DNA from: Craspedostauros australis
Lineage: Eukaryota; Bacillariophyta; Bacillariophyceae; Mastogloiales; Achnanthaceae
Reading direction: 5' to 3'
DNA: 64,000 bases
NCBI GenBank assembly: GCA_026770025.1
Contig: JAMXDE010000043.1
Coordinates: 434,001 to 498,000 of the forward strand
The translations under genes and the position numbers were made by a program. The notes under the pieces are model-generated. The model did not search any database. It saw only the letters and a list, made by a program, of their open reading frames with translations, and had not been told where the DNA came from. Below are positions 42,026 through 52,464 of this stretch, piece by piece. The first letter of the stretch is position 1; every line of letters starts with the position of its first letter.

Positions 42026-44776
42026 ATGCTCTACGCCAAGGCAGCCTTCGTGGCTTTTATCGCTGTCACCAACACGGCAATAACCCATGCTGCTCTCCGT
42101 GGCAACAGGATTCCTGTGGATCCAACCGAGGAACTCCACATGATGATGATGAAGACCCGCATCCTCAAGGACGCCGACGGTGACGCAAACACCAACAAGG
42201 GCAACAAGAACAACCGACTGCCACCCACTGAGAACCCGGCTGGTGCGGAAACAACAGCGCCAACCGCATTGCCTACTGGGTCGCCAACTGCCTCACAGAC
42301 CTCCCAGCCCACCCGCCTGCCAACATCCAAACCATCAGCTGCCCCAGCGGTCTTTGATTCCACCATCAAGATCATTTGCAAGCCGGATGGCACCACCACT
42401 CTCACAACACAAGAGGCAAGCCCCAAGACCATCATTTGCGATGCGAACAAATCATCCTGCCGTGAGGCAGTGACCGCCGTCAAGGACTCCGCGGAGCTGC
42501 AGAATTTCTTCGCCTGCGCTGGAGACCTCGGTGAAGGAGATGCACGCAAGCTCTTCAACAAGTACGCGTCGAATGACGTCCTTGCTGGCCAATTGGCCCT
42601 GGTCGCTGCAACCAAACAGCTCCTCGTCACCGAACGACCGGATACGATGAAGGCAGCATGCGCGGACATTGCTGCGATGCAATCGCCTGCTGTCGCAGAC
42701 CCATGCTGCCAAGGATCCTCGGGATGCACCTCAGTCACTGGTTCCGCCTCCAACTCTCCTCCATTCATGACTGTTGCGATCACTGCATGCACCGGTGACA
42801 GCGCATGCAAGGACATGGGCCCCAATCCCCTCATCCTCGATTCTTCCTGCACTGGCACAAGTGCATGCGAGTTGATGAACGAAAATGAAATCAACCCGTC
42901 CATCACAGGAGTCACCTTTGTTGGTGAGATGGCATGCACCACCCCTCAATCTTGTGAGGGAGTGGGGCGTCGTTCTCATGGTGATGTCACCATCCAGACT
43001 GGTGCATGCGTTGGGCCAGACGCATGCAATGCATCTGGCCGTCGTGTGGAGCAATCAGCACCATCCTTTCGCTTCCGCAGCCATATCGACATTGGTGAGA
43101 ATGCGTGCGTCGGCAGCAATGCCTGCAAGGATGCCCATTCCACTGTCAATCATGGTACTGCGGGCAAGTATGCAGGCAGCCTGACCATTGGTGCTGGTGG
43201 CTGTGCCGCCAATGGGTCATGTGAGAAGATGGGCTTCCACGACAGGATGAGGACCGACCTCGTTGTCCCTCCTGGTGGATGCGGCAGTGTTGATAGCTGC
43301 AGAGGATGCATGACGAAGACGGAGTGCGACTCCGACAAAGTCTACATCATCAGCGATGTCGATGGGGCCTGTCCAAAAGGAGGCAAGGACACCAACAATA
43401 ATCCCACTGGTGACAAGGTGGATGAGTACTGTATTGGCAAAGACGCCTTGCCCACAGACTCTCCAACCTTTTTCCCCACCCCTTTCCCAACGCCTGCCAC
43501 GTCACCTCCCACATCATCCCCCACTGCTCCAACTGCTTTGCCGACATCTGCGCCGACCAGCGCACCAACGAGCGCGCCAACGTCAGCACCGACATCGGCC
43601 CCCACTGCTTCGCCGACCTCGACACCGACTAGCGTACCAACTTCAGCACCAACATCGGCCCCTACCTCGGCACCGACCAGCGCACCAACATCGGTTCCAA
43701 CTTCAGCACCAACATCGGCTCCTACCTCGGCACCGACCAGCGCTCCGACTTCAGCACCGACCAGCGCTCCAACGAGCGCGCCAACTTCAGCACCGACATC
43801 GGCATTCCTGTCTGCTCTCGGAACACCAAGCACAGCCGAGGGAGCAGAACTTCTCTCCACTATCGAAGGCGAAGCTGATCTCCTTGGGATCTTCGAAAAC
43901 CAGGCAACCATTGCTGACGGTGTCGCTCTCTTCAATACCATCAGCGGAAAGACCGGTGTCCTCGATATCTTCAAGGCGGCCGCTTCCGCCCCCGGTGAGA
44001 TGTTCACGGGAACCGCTGATGATGCTATGGCTTGGTGTGGCACGCCAGGACGCACATGCTGCGATGGATCCTTGGGCTGCACCTGGACCGGCATTGCGTC
44101 TATCGCATCCAACAGTTGCATTGGGACCGAGGCATGCAGAAAAATCGAGACTCAGTCCATGATCTTCCAGGGATCCTGCCACTCTGGCATTTCTTCATGC
44201 CGCCTCTTCAACTTCAACTCTGGAAGTGACAAGGCCTCCATTATTGGCCCAGGATCGTGCACTGGAGAGAAAGCATGCAAATTCCTTGCGGAAAACTCCA
44301 ATGGCCACGCCATTATTGGCGCAGGATCATGCGCTGCATCAGAAGCCTGCATTGGCATGGGTTCTGGACCAGCAGACTACGCCACCATAGGACCCAAACG
44401 GGGCAACGGCACCACCGACAACAAGCGTGTGTCCAACACTATTGTGGGAGCCGGGTCCTGTGTCAACGCCAACTCGTGCAGGAAAATGAACTCTCACTAC
44501 TACTTCACCGGCACAGACTACAACCAGTTCGAGGGAGACACAATTATCAGTGATGGTACTTGCGTGCCAGAGGACTCCTGCGATCGACTGGGCTTCAGCG
44601 TCTACTTTAACGCAGACATCATCCTCGGCAACAGCGTGTGCAACGATCCCTTTGTCCAGAGAAACGCCGACTGCAACCTATGCCAATCCTTCCACCACGT
44701 GAATCTCACCTGCGAGCCTCTCGCTGCCGTCTTCACCATTGCCTCCGGCAGCTCTTGCCCAGACACCTGCACCTAA
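42026..44776 (+). CDS. PTS gene C: secreted two-module Cys-rich protein, 916 aa
   Basis: Intact member of the A-C group. I prefer the ATG at 42026 because it puts the hydrophobic core (AAFVAFIAVTNTAITHA) at the N-terminus; an in-frame ATG at 41954 would add 24 residues. Order: signal peptide; ALRGNR...TEELHMMMMKTRILK; Pro/Thr linker (about 75-115); helical module with CAGDLGEGDARKLFNKYAS (140-230); first CxGxxAC array (about 250-470); linker of more than 25 TSAP-type units (475-595); second helical module (598-690) and second Cys array (690-916). In each repeat a short beta-like stretch precedes CxGxxAC, which suggests a disulphide-stapled solenoid. The linker should be heavily O-glycosylated. 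Likely extracellular; role unknown. Confidence 0.85.
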   Translation: MLYAKAAFVAFIAVTNTAITHAALRGNRIPVDPTEELHMMMMKTRILKDADGDANTNKGNKNNRLPPTENPAGAETTAPTALPTGSPTASQTSQPTRLPTSKPSAAPAVFDSTIKIICKPDGTTTLTTQEASPKTIICDANKSSCREAVTAVKDSAELQNFFACAGDLGEGDARKLFNKYASNDVLAGQLALVAATKQLLVTERPDTMKAACADIAAMQSPAVADPCCQGSSGCTSVTGSASNSPPFMTVAITACTGDSACKDMGPNPLILDSSCTGTSACELMNENEINPSITGVTFVGEMACTTPQSCEGVGRRSHGDVTIQTGACVGPDACNASGRRVEQSAPSFRFRSHIDIGENACVGSNACKDAHSTVNHGTAGKYAGSLTIGAGGCAANGSCEKMGFHDRMRTDLVVPPGGCGSVDSCRGCMTKTECDSDKVYIISDVDGACPKGGKDTNNNPTGDKVDEYCIGKDALPTDSPTFFPTPFPTPATSPPTSSPTAPTALPTSAPTSAPTSAPTSAPTSAPTASPTSTPTSVPTSAPTSAPTSAPTSAPTSVPTSAPTSAPTSAPTSAPTSAPTSAPTSAPTSAPTSAFLSALGTPSTAEGAELLSTIEGEADLLGIFENQATIADGVALFNTISGKTGVLDIFKAAASAPGEMFTGTADDAMAWCGTPGRTCCDGSLGCTWTGIASIASNSCIGTEACRKIETQSMIFQGSCHSGISSCRLFNFNSGSDKASIIGPGSCTGEKACKFLAENSNGHAIIGAGSCAASEACIGMGSGPADYATIGPKRGNGTTDNKRVSNTIVGAGSCVNANSCRKMNSHYYFTGTDYNQFEGDTIISDGTCVPEDSCDRLGFSVYFNADIILGNSVCNDPFVQRNADCNLCQSFHHVNLTCEPLAAVFTIASGSSCPDTCT

Positions 44777-44904
44777 GTGGCCTGTGGGAGCAGTAGCACA
44801 AGTACATTCTTCCTCCGATTCCGCGCCAACACCAGGTCTTGAAGGGTTTGGGCCAGCCACCTTACGGATGATGGCAAACTCGCCCTCTTCATTGGGTCTT
44901 CATG

Positions 44905-46165
44905 TGTTAAGAAATCCACTTGGCATAAATTGAGAGTCCTTGTTTCACGCAAATTGTGCTTCATTTCATTTTATTGTTATCGTTTGTTGTTCTCGATGGC
45001 GAATCATGAGACCAAGATTTCCATCTTGTCACAATTGCAGTTCAACTAAGAACCAACTACTTTCCCTATAGGGTGTCCCGTGTCGTTGCTTGAAATTGCT
45101 TTTGGCGCGCAATTGTCCAAACTCGACAACGGCCAGACCTTTCCTTGTCCCCCCTCTTTTCAGTCACTAACCATTCCCGGTTCTCATGCTACGGTCTGTC
45201 TAACCAACCAACGCACGTGGGAACTATATGCTCTCCAGATCCTGTCAGATGGGCTTCACCTGGATTCCCTTCCACTGCCACAGCGTCCGCTGACTATGCC
45301 GGCTCTGTCGTGGGTAATCCAAGCTGCTTCAACCTCAGCAATGGAATCCTAACGCAAGTCCAGACTACTGACTCCTGCTGCATCGCTCCCATCACTTCAA
45401 CATCTGCTGAAGCCACAAGACCTTCTGCATGACGTCGACAGGAACCCAGAGGAGAAGGATAAAGGGAAAGTACAGCCTATTCTCAGCACTGAACTGTGAG
45501 GATCAGTGCAGAGCCGTGTCAATACATTGAATATCGTTTCTTCATCCTGCCTACTACAATACTAACTCATAAATCCAAGTTCAGATTAGTACAACACTAC
45601 TACTCTATTCAATCGTTACATTTCTGATAGCCAACAGCGTTCAAGCCCAGTGAACTGCATCAATCAGCCTTCATCTGAAGCCAGCAGTCCACAAGGCCCT
45701 CTCCGGTTCGTCTACGAAACGTACACGAATTCCAACTGTCACACAATTTCCCATCTCCATTTTTGTATTCATGCTGTACATTCATTGTTCGACTTGTACA
45801 TTTCTATTCACCTGGTGTGCCACTGACATTCTGCTGGTCTTCATAAGGTTTCATAGTATCTGCGATTCCTGACACCCTTCCAAGCCGATGAAGAATAGCA
45901 ATGAGTCAATCATCAATCTCTCTCTTCTGCCACTTTATTCAGCTGCATGTCTTACGTATGTCTCTTGTATGTCTCTCCCTTTCCGTTCTTGGTGAATCCA
46001 TCCGCCAGGTTGTCCTCTGATAACATGAACACAAAATCCATCAGTCCATCCACCACGAATTCGCGTACGTAGTGGTATCTCGTGTCCGCATGCCTTGTTT
46101 GGTTCGAAGTTGATGGGTTGTTTGTCATATAGATGGTTCCCACGTCGTCCACCATCACCTGAATC
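44905..46165 (-). mobile_element. Copia 3' LTR and RNase H remnant, second copy
   Basis: Duplicate of 15589-16860. LTR 44905-45874 with the canonical terminal TGACA retained here (gattcctgaca at 45864-45874), then the purine tract and the RNase H tail (TRHADTRYHYVREFV, LSEDNLADGFTKNGKGE; 45952-46158). The same ~0.7-kb insert interrupts the LTR. RNase H ends earlier here because of a stop after ETYKRHT. Confidence 0.65.
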
Positions 46166-46922
46166 GGTATCAGCGCAACGCTATATCTCTAACAATAGCG
46201 ACACCCGTCGACCAATCAGAAATTTCTACTTTTCTTACCTTTTCCGTTCCGAGCGGAAATTTTGGTCGAAAATCCGTTGTGTCAAATTTGTGTCACATTT
46301 TGCGTCGCAAGAACCGTTTTCCCATCAATCACAGATTCTAAAATATCGCGGAAATTGATTTCTTGCCAAGATGAACCACTCTGCCCAATCAGGACAGACT
46401 TGGATCTTGGGTGTGACACATGCGAATCTTACCACGACCTTCTCAAGTGAATATGATCAATCGTGTGATCGTACTACTAGCAACATCGTGAGAAGACGTA
46501 ATTCACAACACGGGGTATCGCGGTGTTCTTGTTCATTGACTTTTGCAACTCTTCTTCACGCAGTAACACACACATTTGTCATGTTGTCTCCGTGTTAATT
46601 TTACTTGCAATTGCATGAGATCATGTCATGCCTCTCTCTGCTCACAGTTCCAAGAATACAATCTTGTGAGCTCAACAGCATCCTACCTACTCATACGAAT
46701 AACACTCAAATAACAAACACTCTTCCTCACCCCAACAATGATCTGATCACTCCACGTTTCGGTGCGGAATCCCATCTTCGATTTCGTTCTAACAGTATTG
46801 AAAACGTCATCGTACGATTGCTATGGTTTACTTCAGTCCCTCCAAGCTCCAACACAAATGCGAACATTTGGGGAGAACTCCCCACTGGTTGTCGCCACAA
46901 CAGGTTCCAGGGGTGGCATATA
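46166..46922. repeat. duplicated spacer, contains empty site for nested insertion
   Basis: Continuous version of 16861-17369 joined to 27650-27890. The sequence tcctac at 46681-46686 is the unoccupied target of the solo LTR that is split by the 9.5-kb element in the other copy. No gene recognised. Confidence 0.6.
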
Positions 46923-47678
46923 TGTTGGAAATCTGGGGTTAAGGTAGTAGACTAATCTGTTATCAATCTGTACCAATTTAGAACTGTGAGAACAAACTCC
47001 TTGACTCTCCAATTCCAATTCAGCAGCAAGTGTAATCCATAGCAGTTCACCATGATCATGCACTTGTTCATGGTTGCTTTCATCTGCTTCATCATCTTGC
47101 TCTCATGCTCTCTTCTGCAGATTCATCATGCATTATCGTCTTGCTTTGCATCTTCTACATTTGAACAGCATCTCTCATAGACGCATGGGTACCTTCAGCA
47201 TGGGTCTCATCCTGATCGATCCCACATGGTCTTCGGTTCCTCAGTATTCCTCCTGTGCTATCATCACATACTCACTGGTCATGTTCAATCCATGTCGCGT
47301 CGTCATTCGTGCTCTTGAGCGGATAGGGGCATCGCCTCCGTTTCTCTTTCTCAGAGAAGCGATCCCTTGTCTGTCGATGCGCGTCGACATGTCTGACACA
47401 TATCGACAGTTTCGCCCATAGTCTTGGCTCATGTGCGATTACATCCCTAGAGGTCGATCCATAGGTTCGCCCTCATTACAGCGGTGGTACATGGATAGGC
47501 TCCATGGTGGGACATGACTGATGTTGATGTCATTCATGGACAGAGGGTTGATGGGGGACAGGCTACAAGATGGTCTGAGTGTTATCAACAAAGTTGACCT
47601 TGTCGAGTTGTGAAGACATTATTGGGAGGTGCGGCAATCATGGGTATCTTGGTAAAAGCGTACCCCCGATTCCTGACA
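46923..47678 (-). mobile_element. solo LTR, 756 bp
   Basis: On the + strand TGTTGGAAATCTGGGG to CGATTCCTGACA; target duplication catata (46917-46922 and 47679-47684). The corresponding site in the other copy is uninterrupted (cttata, 27886-27891). The U3 end can form AATC..GGGTA...TACCC..GATT (47636-47671) with all nine positions paired. Confidence 0.85.
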
Positions 47679-48937
47679 CATATAGTTACAAGCGGTAACT
47701 CTCTTGTGAATTTCCTCAATTGCACAGAATGAGTTTTGGGATCATCGGATGACTGTATCAGCCAGCTGCCAGACAGTACGACCCAGATCTTGTATGATGA
47801 CTTCTGCGCACCGCCGGAATAGTGGTTACGTTCGTGAGCATGTGGTAGCAACAGAATCCTTTCAGAGCAGAAGAGGACACACAATTTCGAGGACCACAGC
47901 TCGAAACAGCAGCAACAACAGCAACAGCACCAACTAACGCTAGATAGGATTGTCTTCTGTGTGTCTTGAGGTCTCTCCTTTGCAGCATCTACCAGGTCGC
48001 AAGCGTCAGAATTCATTCTGCGCGACCTTGGCTCGTATAGGCGCGCCACTTTTTTCCAGCGAGTTCAGTCGTACACATGATATGGTCCAATGAATCGATT
48101 GAGTTAGTATTCCGTGTCTTCTGCACATTGTTAGGAGGATGATCTGTCCTTCAACCGGTTTTGACGCCGTTTGATGTTGAGGGCAAAGCTGTATCAGATG
48201 ATGATGTAACTGTAGTAGACTTGGGAGTAAGCTGTAAAGATTGTTTCTGATTGCTTGTTTTATGTGTTAAGCTTACAGTTGATGGGGCGATCGAGTAAAA
48301 GGGGCAGGGTTCACGCTGTCGCACTTCAGCCGTTCGTGTTGTTCAGCAACATGTCGTGATGGTTCTGCACACTCACAGCTGTTCAGTAGTCCCATCCGTA
48401 GAGCAGTACTTGATTCATGGGTGTGGATATGCTTCAAGATGCTCGCAAGATTTGTAGGATGGCTGGCTGGACAGGTGGCGTGGTTGCATGAGCTGGAGGG
48501 TGAGCGGAGCATGGATTGTGGTTCAACTACACGCCATGCGCGCGGTAGCCTTTCATTGTAGTATCGGGTTCGGATACCGGATACCGTGTACGCGACATGG
48601 ACAATTGAGTCCCTGGCGAGTCCCGGACCAAGTCTGTCCCAACTGATTGTGTTGAATCGTCGTCTGTCCGTCACTTCGACCCGGAACAATCAAGACAACA
48701 CAAACACATGCCGAAAGGTGACAGAGAGGTCGACCATGGCGAAAGGTCGAATTGTGCGCCGTCGCTTGTGGACCGTTCTGCATCCAATCCTGTTGGCATC
48801 AATCCAACTCAACTCAAATCGACTCTGTTTCATCGTATAATATTATATTAGTAGATCGTACTCCACCACCAACCAGGCAATCTGCTCGAACCCAATCCAC
48901 TAGCTACTCCATAGCCAGCTATAAGCAATAAGCAACC
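47679..48937. repeat. upstream region of intact DRG1
   Basis: Matches 27892-28591 apart from about 0.54 kb (roughly 48105-48645) that is absent from the other copy and lies between two gattg pentamers. The last ~290 bp before the ATG, including ctccatagccagctataagcaataa, are nearly identical in both copies and presumably include the DRG1 promoter and leader. The private 0.54-kb segment has no recognised coding content. Confidence 0.5.
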
Positions 48938-50257
48938 ATGTCCGACAACCCCATCCAAGCGAAGATCGCGGAGCTGGAGGCCGAGATGGCCCGCACGCAA
49001 AAGAACAAGGCCACGAACTACCACCTGGGCACGCTGAAGGCCAAGATCGCCAAGCTCAAGTCCGAGCTCGTCAACGGCCCCGGCGGCAAATCGGCCGGCA
49101 CGAAGAATGCCGAGCGCGGCTTCGACGTCACGAAAAGCGGCGACACGCGCATCGGGTTGGTCGGCTTTCCCTCCGTCGGCAAGTCGACCTTGCTCACGGC
49201 CTTGACGGGCACCAGGTCCGAGGCCGCGGCCTACGAATTCACGACGCTCACGTGCATTCCCGGCACCATGAAGTACAAGGGCGCGCGCATCCAGGTGCTG
49301 GATCTGCCCGGGATCATCGAAGGTGCCGCCGATGGACGCGGCCGCGGACGCCAGGTCATCTCGACGGCGCGCACGTGCAACCTCATCCTCATCGTCCTGG
49401 ACAGCGGCAAGCCCGTGACGCACAAGAAGATCATCGAGCAGGAGCTCTTCAACTTTGGCATTCGCGTCAATCAGGAGCCGCCCGAAGTCAAGCTCGTCAA
49501 GAAGGAGAAGGGCGGCATCGGCTATCAGGAGGCCGTGATGCAGACGAAGGGCATGAACGGGGATGTGGCCAGGCTCATCTGCAAGGAGTACAAGATGTCG
49601 TGTGCGGAGATCATATTGCGGGAGGACATCACCGTGGATCAGTTCATTGATGTCATCGAAGGCAACCGGGCTTACATTCCCGTCCTTTACGTCTTCAACA
49701 AGATCGATGCCATCACTATCGAAGAGCTGGATATTCTGGATCAGATGCCGGTACGTTGTGTGTCTGTGCGTGCGTGTGCGCATATGTTGTGCGCACTCTT
49801 CTTGTTCGGAAGACGCTGCTGATGGATGTATGATGTGCTGTGTGGCAAACTTGCTCGCAGAGTACGCACATGTCTCACAATCCATTCATTCTCACTCATT
49901 CATCCATACGTCATCAACCACCACCCATTCCACGCCACGCCACAGAACTACGTCCCGATATCATCGCAACACGAATGGAACCTGGAAGAGCTGATGGAAG
50001 AGATCTGGTCACGATGCAACATGATCCGAATCTACACCAAACCGCAGGGCCAGATCCCCGACTACGATGAGCCGGTCATTTTGCATTCCGAACGACCGAC
50101 GGTGGAGGAATTTTGCAACCGTCTGCACCGGGCAATCATGGAGCAGTTCTCGCATGCGTGGGTGTGGGGCAAGTCGGCCAAGCATCAGCCTCAGCGCTGT
50201 GGTAGAGATCACGTTCTGTGCGATGAAGACATCGTTCAGATCTGTAAGAAGGTGTAA
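48938..50257 (+). CDS. DRG1: DRG1-type developmentally regulated GTP-binding protein
   Basis: Two exons: 48938-49750 and 49946-50257, with a 195-bp intron (GTACGT...CCACAG) that falls between codons. Product 374 residues, the usual length. Basic N-terminal helical part, P-loop GFPSVGKST (76-84), DLPGIIEGA (122-130), NKID (254-257), and a C-terminal TGS-like region ([19 protein letters not shown], then [17 protein letters not shown]). DRG proteins are conserved cytoplasmic GTPases that associate with translating ribosomes together with a DFRP partner. Features such as FGIRxNQxPP and KGGI favour DRG1 over DRG2. Intact, and probably the only functional copy here because the 28592 copy is interrupted. 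Confidence 0.95.
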
Positions 50258-50472
50258 TTCCAGAGCGTACTCTATTGGTACAAAATACATGCCATCCGGC
50301 CTACTCTCTAGTGTGCGAGCACGCAAGCTTGACGAGCGTTCGCTGCGTGACGACTCGCAAGCGCTATCGTTCACAGCGCCGAGGATGGCACTGATCGCGC
50401 TTTGTTCATTCTTCACGCGATCGAATCGCGACTGCGCCAGCTAAGTCTTGTGGATCGTCCCAGCGGCAGCTC

Positions 50473-52464
50473 CTACAGAACACTGCTCGGAACGCTGCTT
50501 GGAGTGCTGCTCGAAAGGGGAGTCGGAGCAAAGGTCGGACATTCGGTCGGCCGCTTCGCGCGGTCGATGCAATAGGTCTCGTTTTTTAGTCCTGTTGCAA
50601 TGCCGCCGGCGTCCTTGGGACATGCGGCATCGGCATCACTGATGACGTAGACTTGTTGATTGAAGGCGTCGCAGTTCTCGACGGTCATGCAATCCTTGCA
50701 GCTGTCAACGTCACCGCAGCCGTCGTCCGGCACGATGATGTCGGTGGTCATGCGATCGTTGTGTCCTAATCCTTCGCACGAACCTCGATGCGGGCATGCG
50801 CTGTCACCGATGACGAGGCTGCCGCGGTTCTTTCCGCCACCAGCGGTCTCGATGGTGGAGTGGGTCGCCTTGCAGGCGCTGTTGCCAGTGCATGCATTGG
50901 GACCGACGAAGACGTCGTTCTGGATGCGCATGGGCAGAGTTTGCTCGATGCGTCTGCCGGCGTCGCGACAGGCATCCGGGCCAATGCAGGAGCCATTCAG
51001 AATCGCCGCGTCTCCATACGCGAACCGAGCGGCATTGGTGCAAGCGTCCGTGCCGATGCAGGCCGTCTGTCCCACCAACGTGACGCCGGAAACGACAACG
51101 CCCGATGCGTCGTTCCCGTTGACTCCGACGCACGCGTTCTCTCCGTTGCAGGAAGAGCCCAAGACCAGCGCATCTGGTCCCATGGAAGCGCACACCCCGA
51201 CGCCGACGCAGGCGCTGGCTGCCACGGTCATGAAGCCATTCGTCTGGGTGGTGGAGCAGCTACCATCCGTCTCGCAGCACGAAAAGCCGCGGCTCGTGCA
51301 GACGTTGAAAATATCCATCGCCCCCCTGGCCGTGATCAAAGTCGTGCCGCTGACCTCCAGCATCGCCAGCTGATGAGACAGCACGGGATCCGATGCGTAT
51401 CGATTGAACAGCTTGCGTGCTGCGGCCTCGCCCAGATCACCGGCGCAACCGAAGTACGTTTGCAACGCGCGGGTGTTGCGAACGGCGATGATTGCCTCGC
51501 GGCAGGATGCCTTCGCCGAATTGCAGATGACAGTCTTGAGTGCGGCCTGCTGCGGCGTCAGCGCGATTGATGGCGTGTCGTATGGGATGCAGATCACGAG
51601 CGCGGTCGCGTCAAAGGCGGTTGGAGCTGAGGTTGGTTGGGCAGTTGGTTTGGATGTGGGCATGGATGACGGATACGTGGTTGGTGCTGCGGTTGGAGCA
51701 ATAGTTGGCAGAGACGTGGGTCCCGCGGTCGGCCCAGAAGTCGGCCCAGAGGTCGGTCCAGAAGTGGGTTTTGCAGTTGGACTTGTTGTCGGCCCAGCGG
51801 TTGGAGTTGTGGGCCAGGCGGTCGGCGCGAAAGTGGGCAGCGCAGTCGGTTGGAAGGTTGGCGAGGACGTGGGTGGAGTGGTTGGTGGGGAAGTCGGCTG
51901 AGAGGTGGGCGAGGACGTGGGTGGACTGGTCGGTGCGGAAGTCGGATGAGAGGTGGGTGAGGACGTCGGTGCGCTGGTCGGTGCGGAAGTGGGTACAGCA
52001 GTCGGTCCTGAGGTTGGTTGAGAAGTAGGCAGTGCAGTGAGCGACGTCAGGGTTAAGGTTGGCTGCGAAGTTGGTGACATGTTCGGGGATGCTGGTAGTG
52101 ATGGTGTTGACTCTGGCGTGGACGGGCTGATCGGCGAAGATGTTGGAGCCGACGTCGGATTGGAGGTCGGTGAAGATGTTGGGTTGGAGGTCGGTGAAGA
52201 TGTTGGAGCCGACGTCGGGTTGGAGGTTGGCGACCTGGTCGGATTGGCGGTCGGTGAAGCTGTGCCATCCTTCCCCATCTTGTTGGTTTCCTTTTGGTTT
52301 TTGCCCTCGGCGCCACCTTCATTCTTCAGCGTGCGCGTGGCCTGCAACATGAGGTGAAGTTCCTCGGTTGCACCCATATCTCTGCTTCCACGCAGGACAG
52401 CGTCGGTCGTCGCCGCATTCGCGAGGAAGAGCGCATAGATGACGGCTGCCTTGACTTTGAACAT
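50473..52464 (-). CDS. PTS gene E: secreted Cys-rich protein, 663 aa
   Basis: Duplicate of PTS gene D, intact. The ATG at 52464 gives the signal peptide MFKVKAAVIYALFLANAA; an in-frame ATG at 52647 would add 61 residues that lack leader character. Same order as D: LRGSR...EELHLMLQATRTLK, long xPTS linker, helical Cys module, CxGxxAC array, PT-rich tail. Differences from D are scattered substitutions and one extra SGPT unit in the linker. It is convergent with the intact DRG1 gene. Likely extracellular; function unknown. Confidence 0.85.
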   Translation of the reverse strand: MFKVKAAVIYALFLANAATTDAVLRGSRDMGATEELHLMLQATRTLKNEGGAEGKNQKETNKMGKDGTASPTANPTRSPTSNPTSAPTSSPTSNPTSSPTSNPTSAPTSSPISPSTPESTPSLPASPNMSPTSQPTLTLTSLTALPTSQPTSGPTAVPTSAPTSAPTSSPTSHPTSAPTSPPTSSPTSQPTSPPTTPPTSSPTFQPTALPTFAPTAWPTTPTAGPTTSPTAKPTSGPTSGPTSGPTAGPTSLPTIAPTAAPTTYPSSMPTSKPTAQPTSAPTAFDATALVICIPYDTPSIALTPQQAALKTVICNSAKASCREAIIAVRNTRALQTYFGCAGDLGEAAARKLFNRYASDPVLSHQLAMLEVSGTTLITARGAMDIFNVCTSRGFSCCETDGSCSTTQTNGFMTVAASACVGVGVCASMGPDALVLGSSCNGENACVGVNGNDASGVVVSGVTLVGQTACIGTDACTNAARFAYGDAAILNGSCIGPDACRDAGRRIEQTLPMRIQNDVFVGPNACTGNSACKATHSTIETAGGGKNRGSLVIGDSACPHRGSCEGLGHNDRMTTDIIVPDDGCGDVDSCKDCMTVENCDAFNQQVYVISDADAACPKDAGGIATGLKNETYCIDRAKRPTECPTFAPTPLSSSTPSSVPSSVL

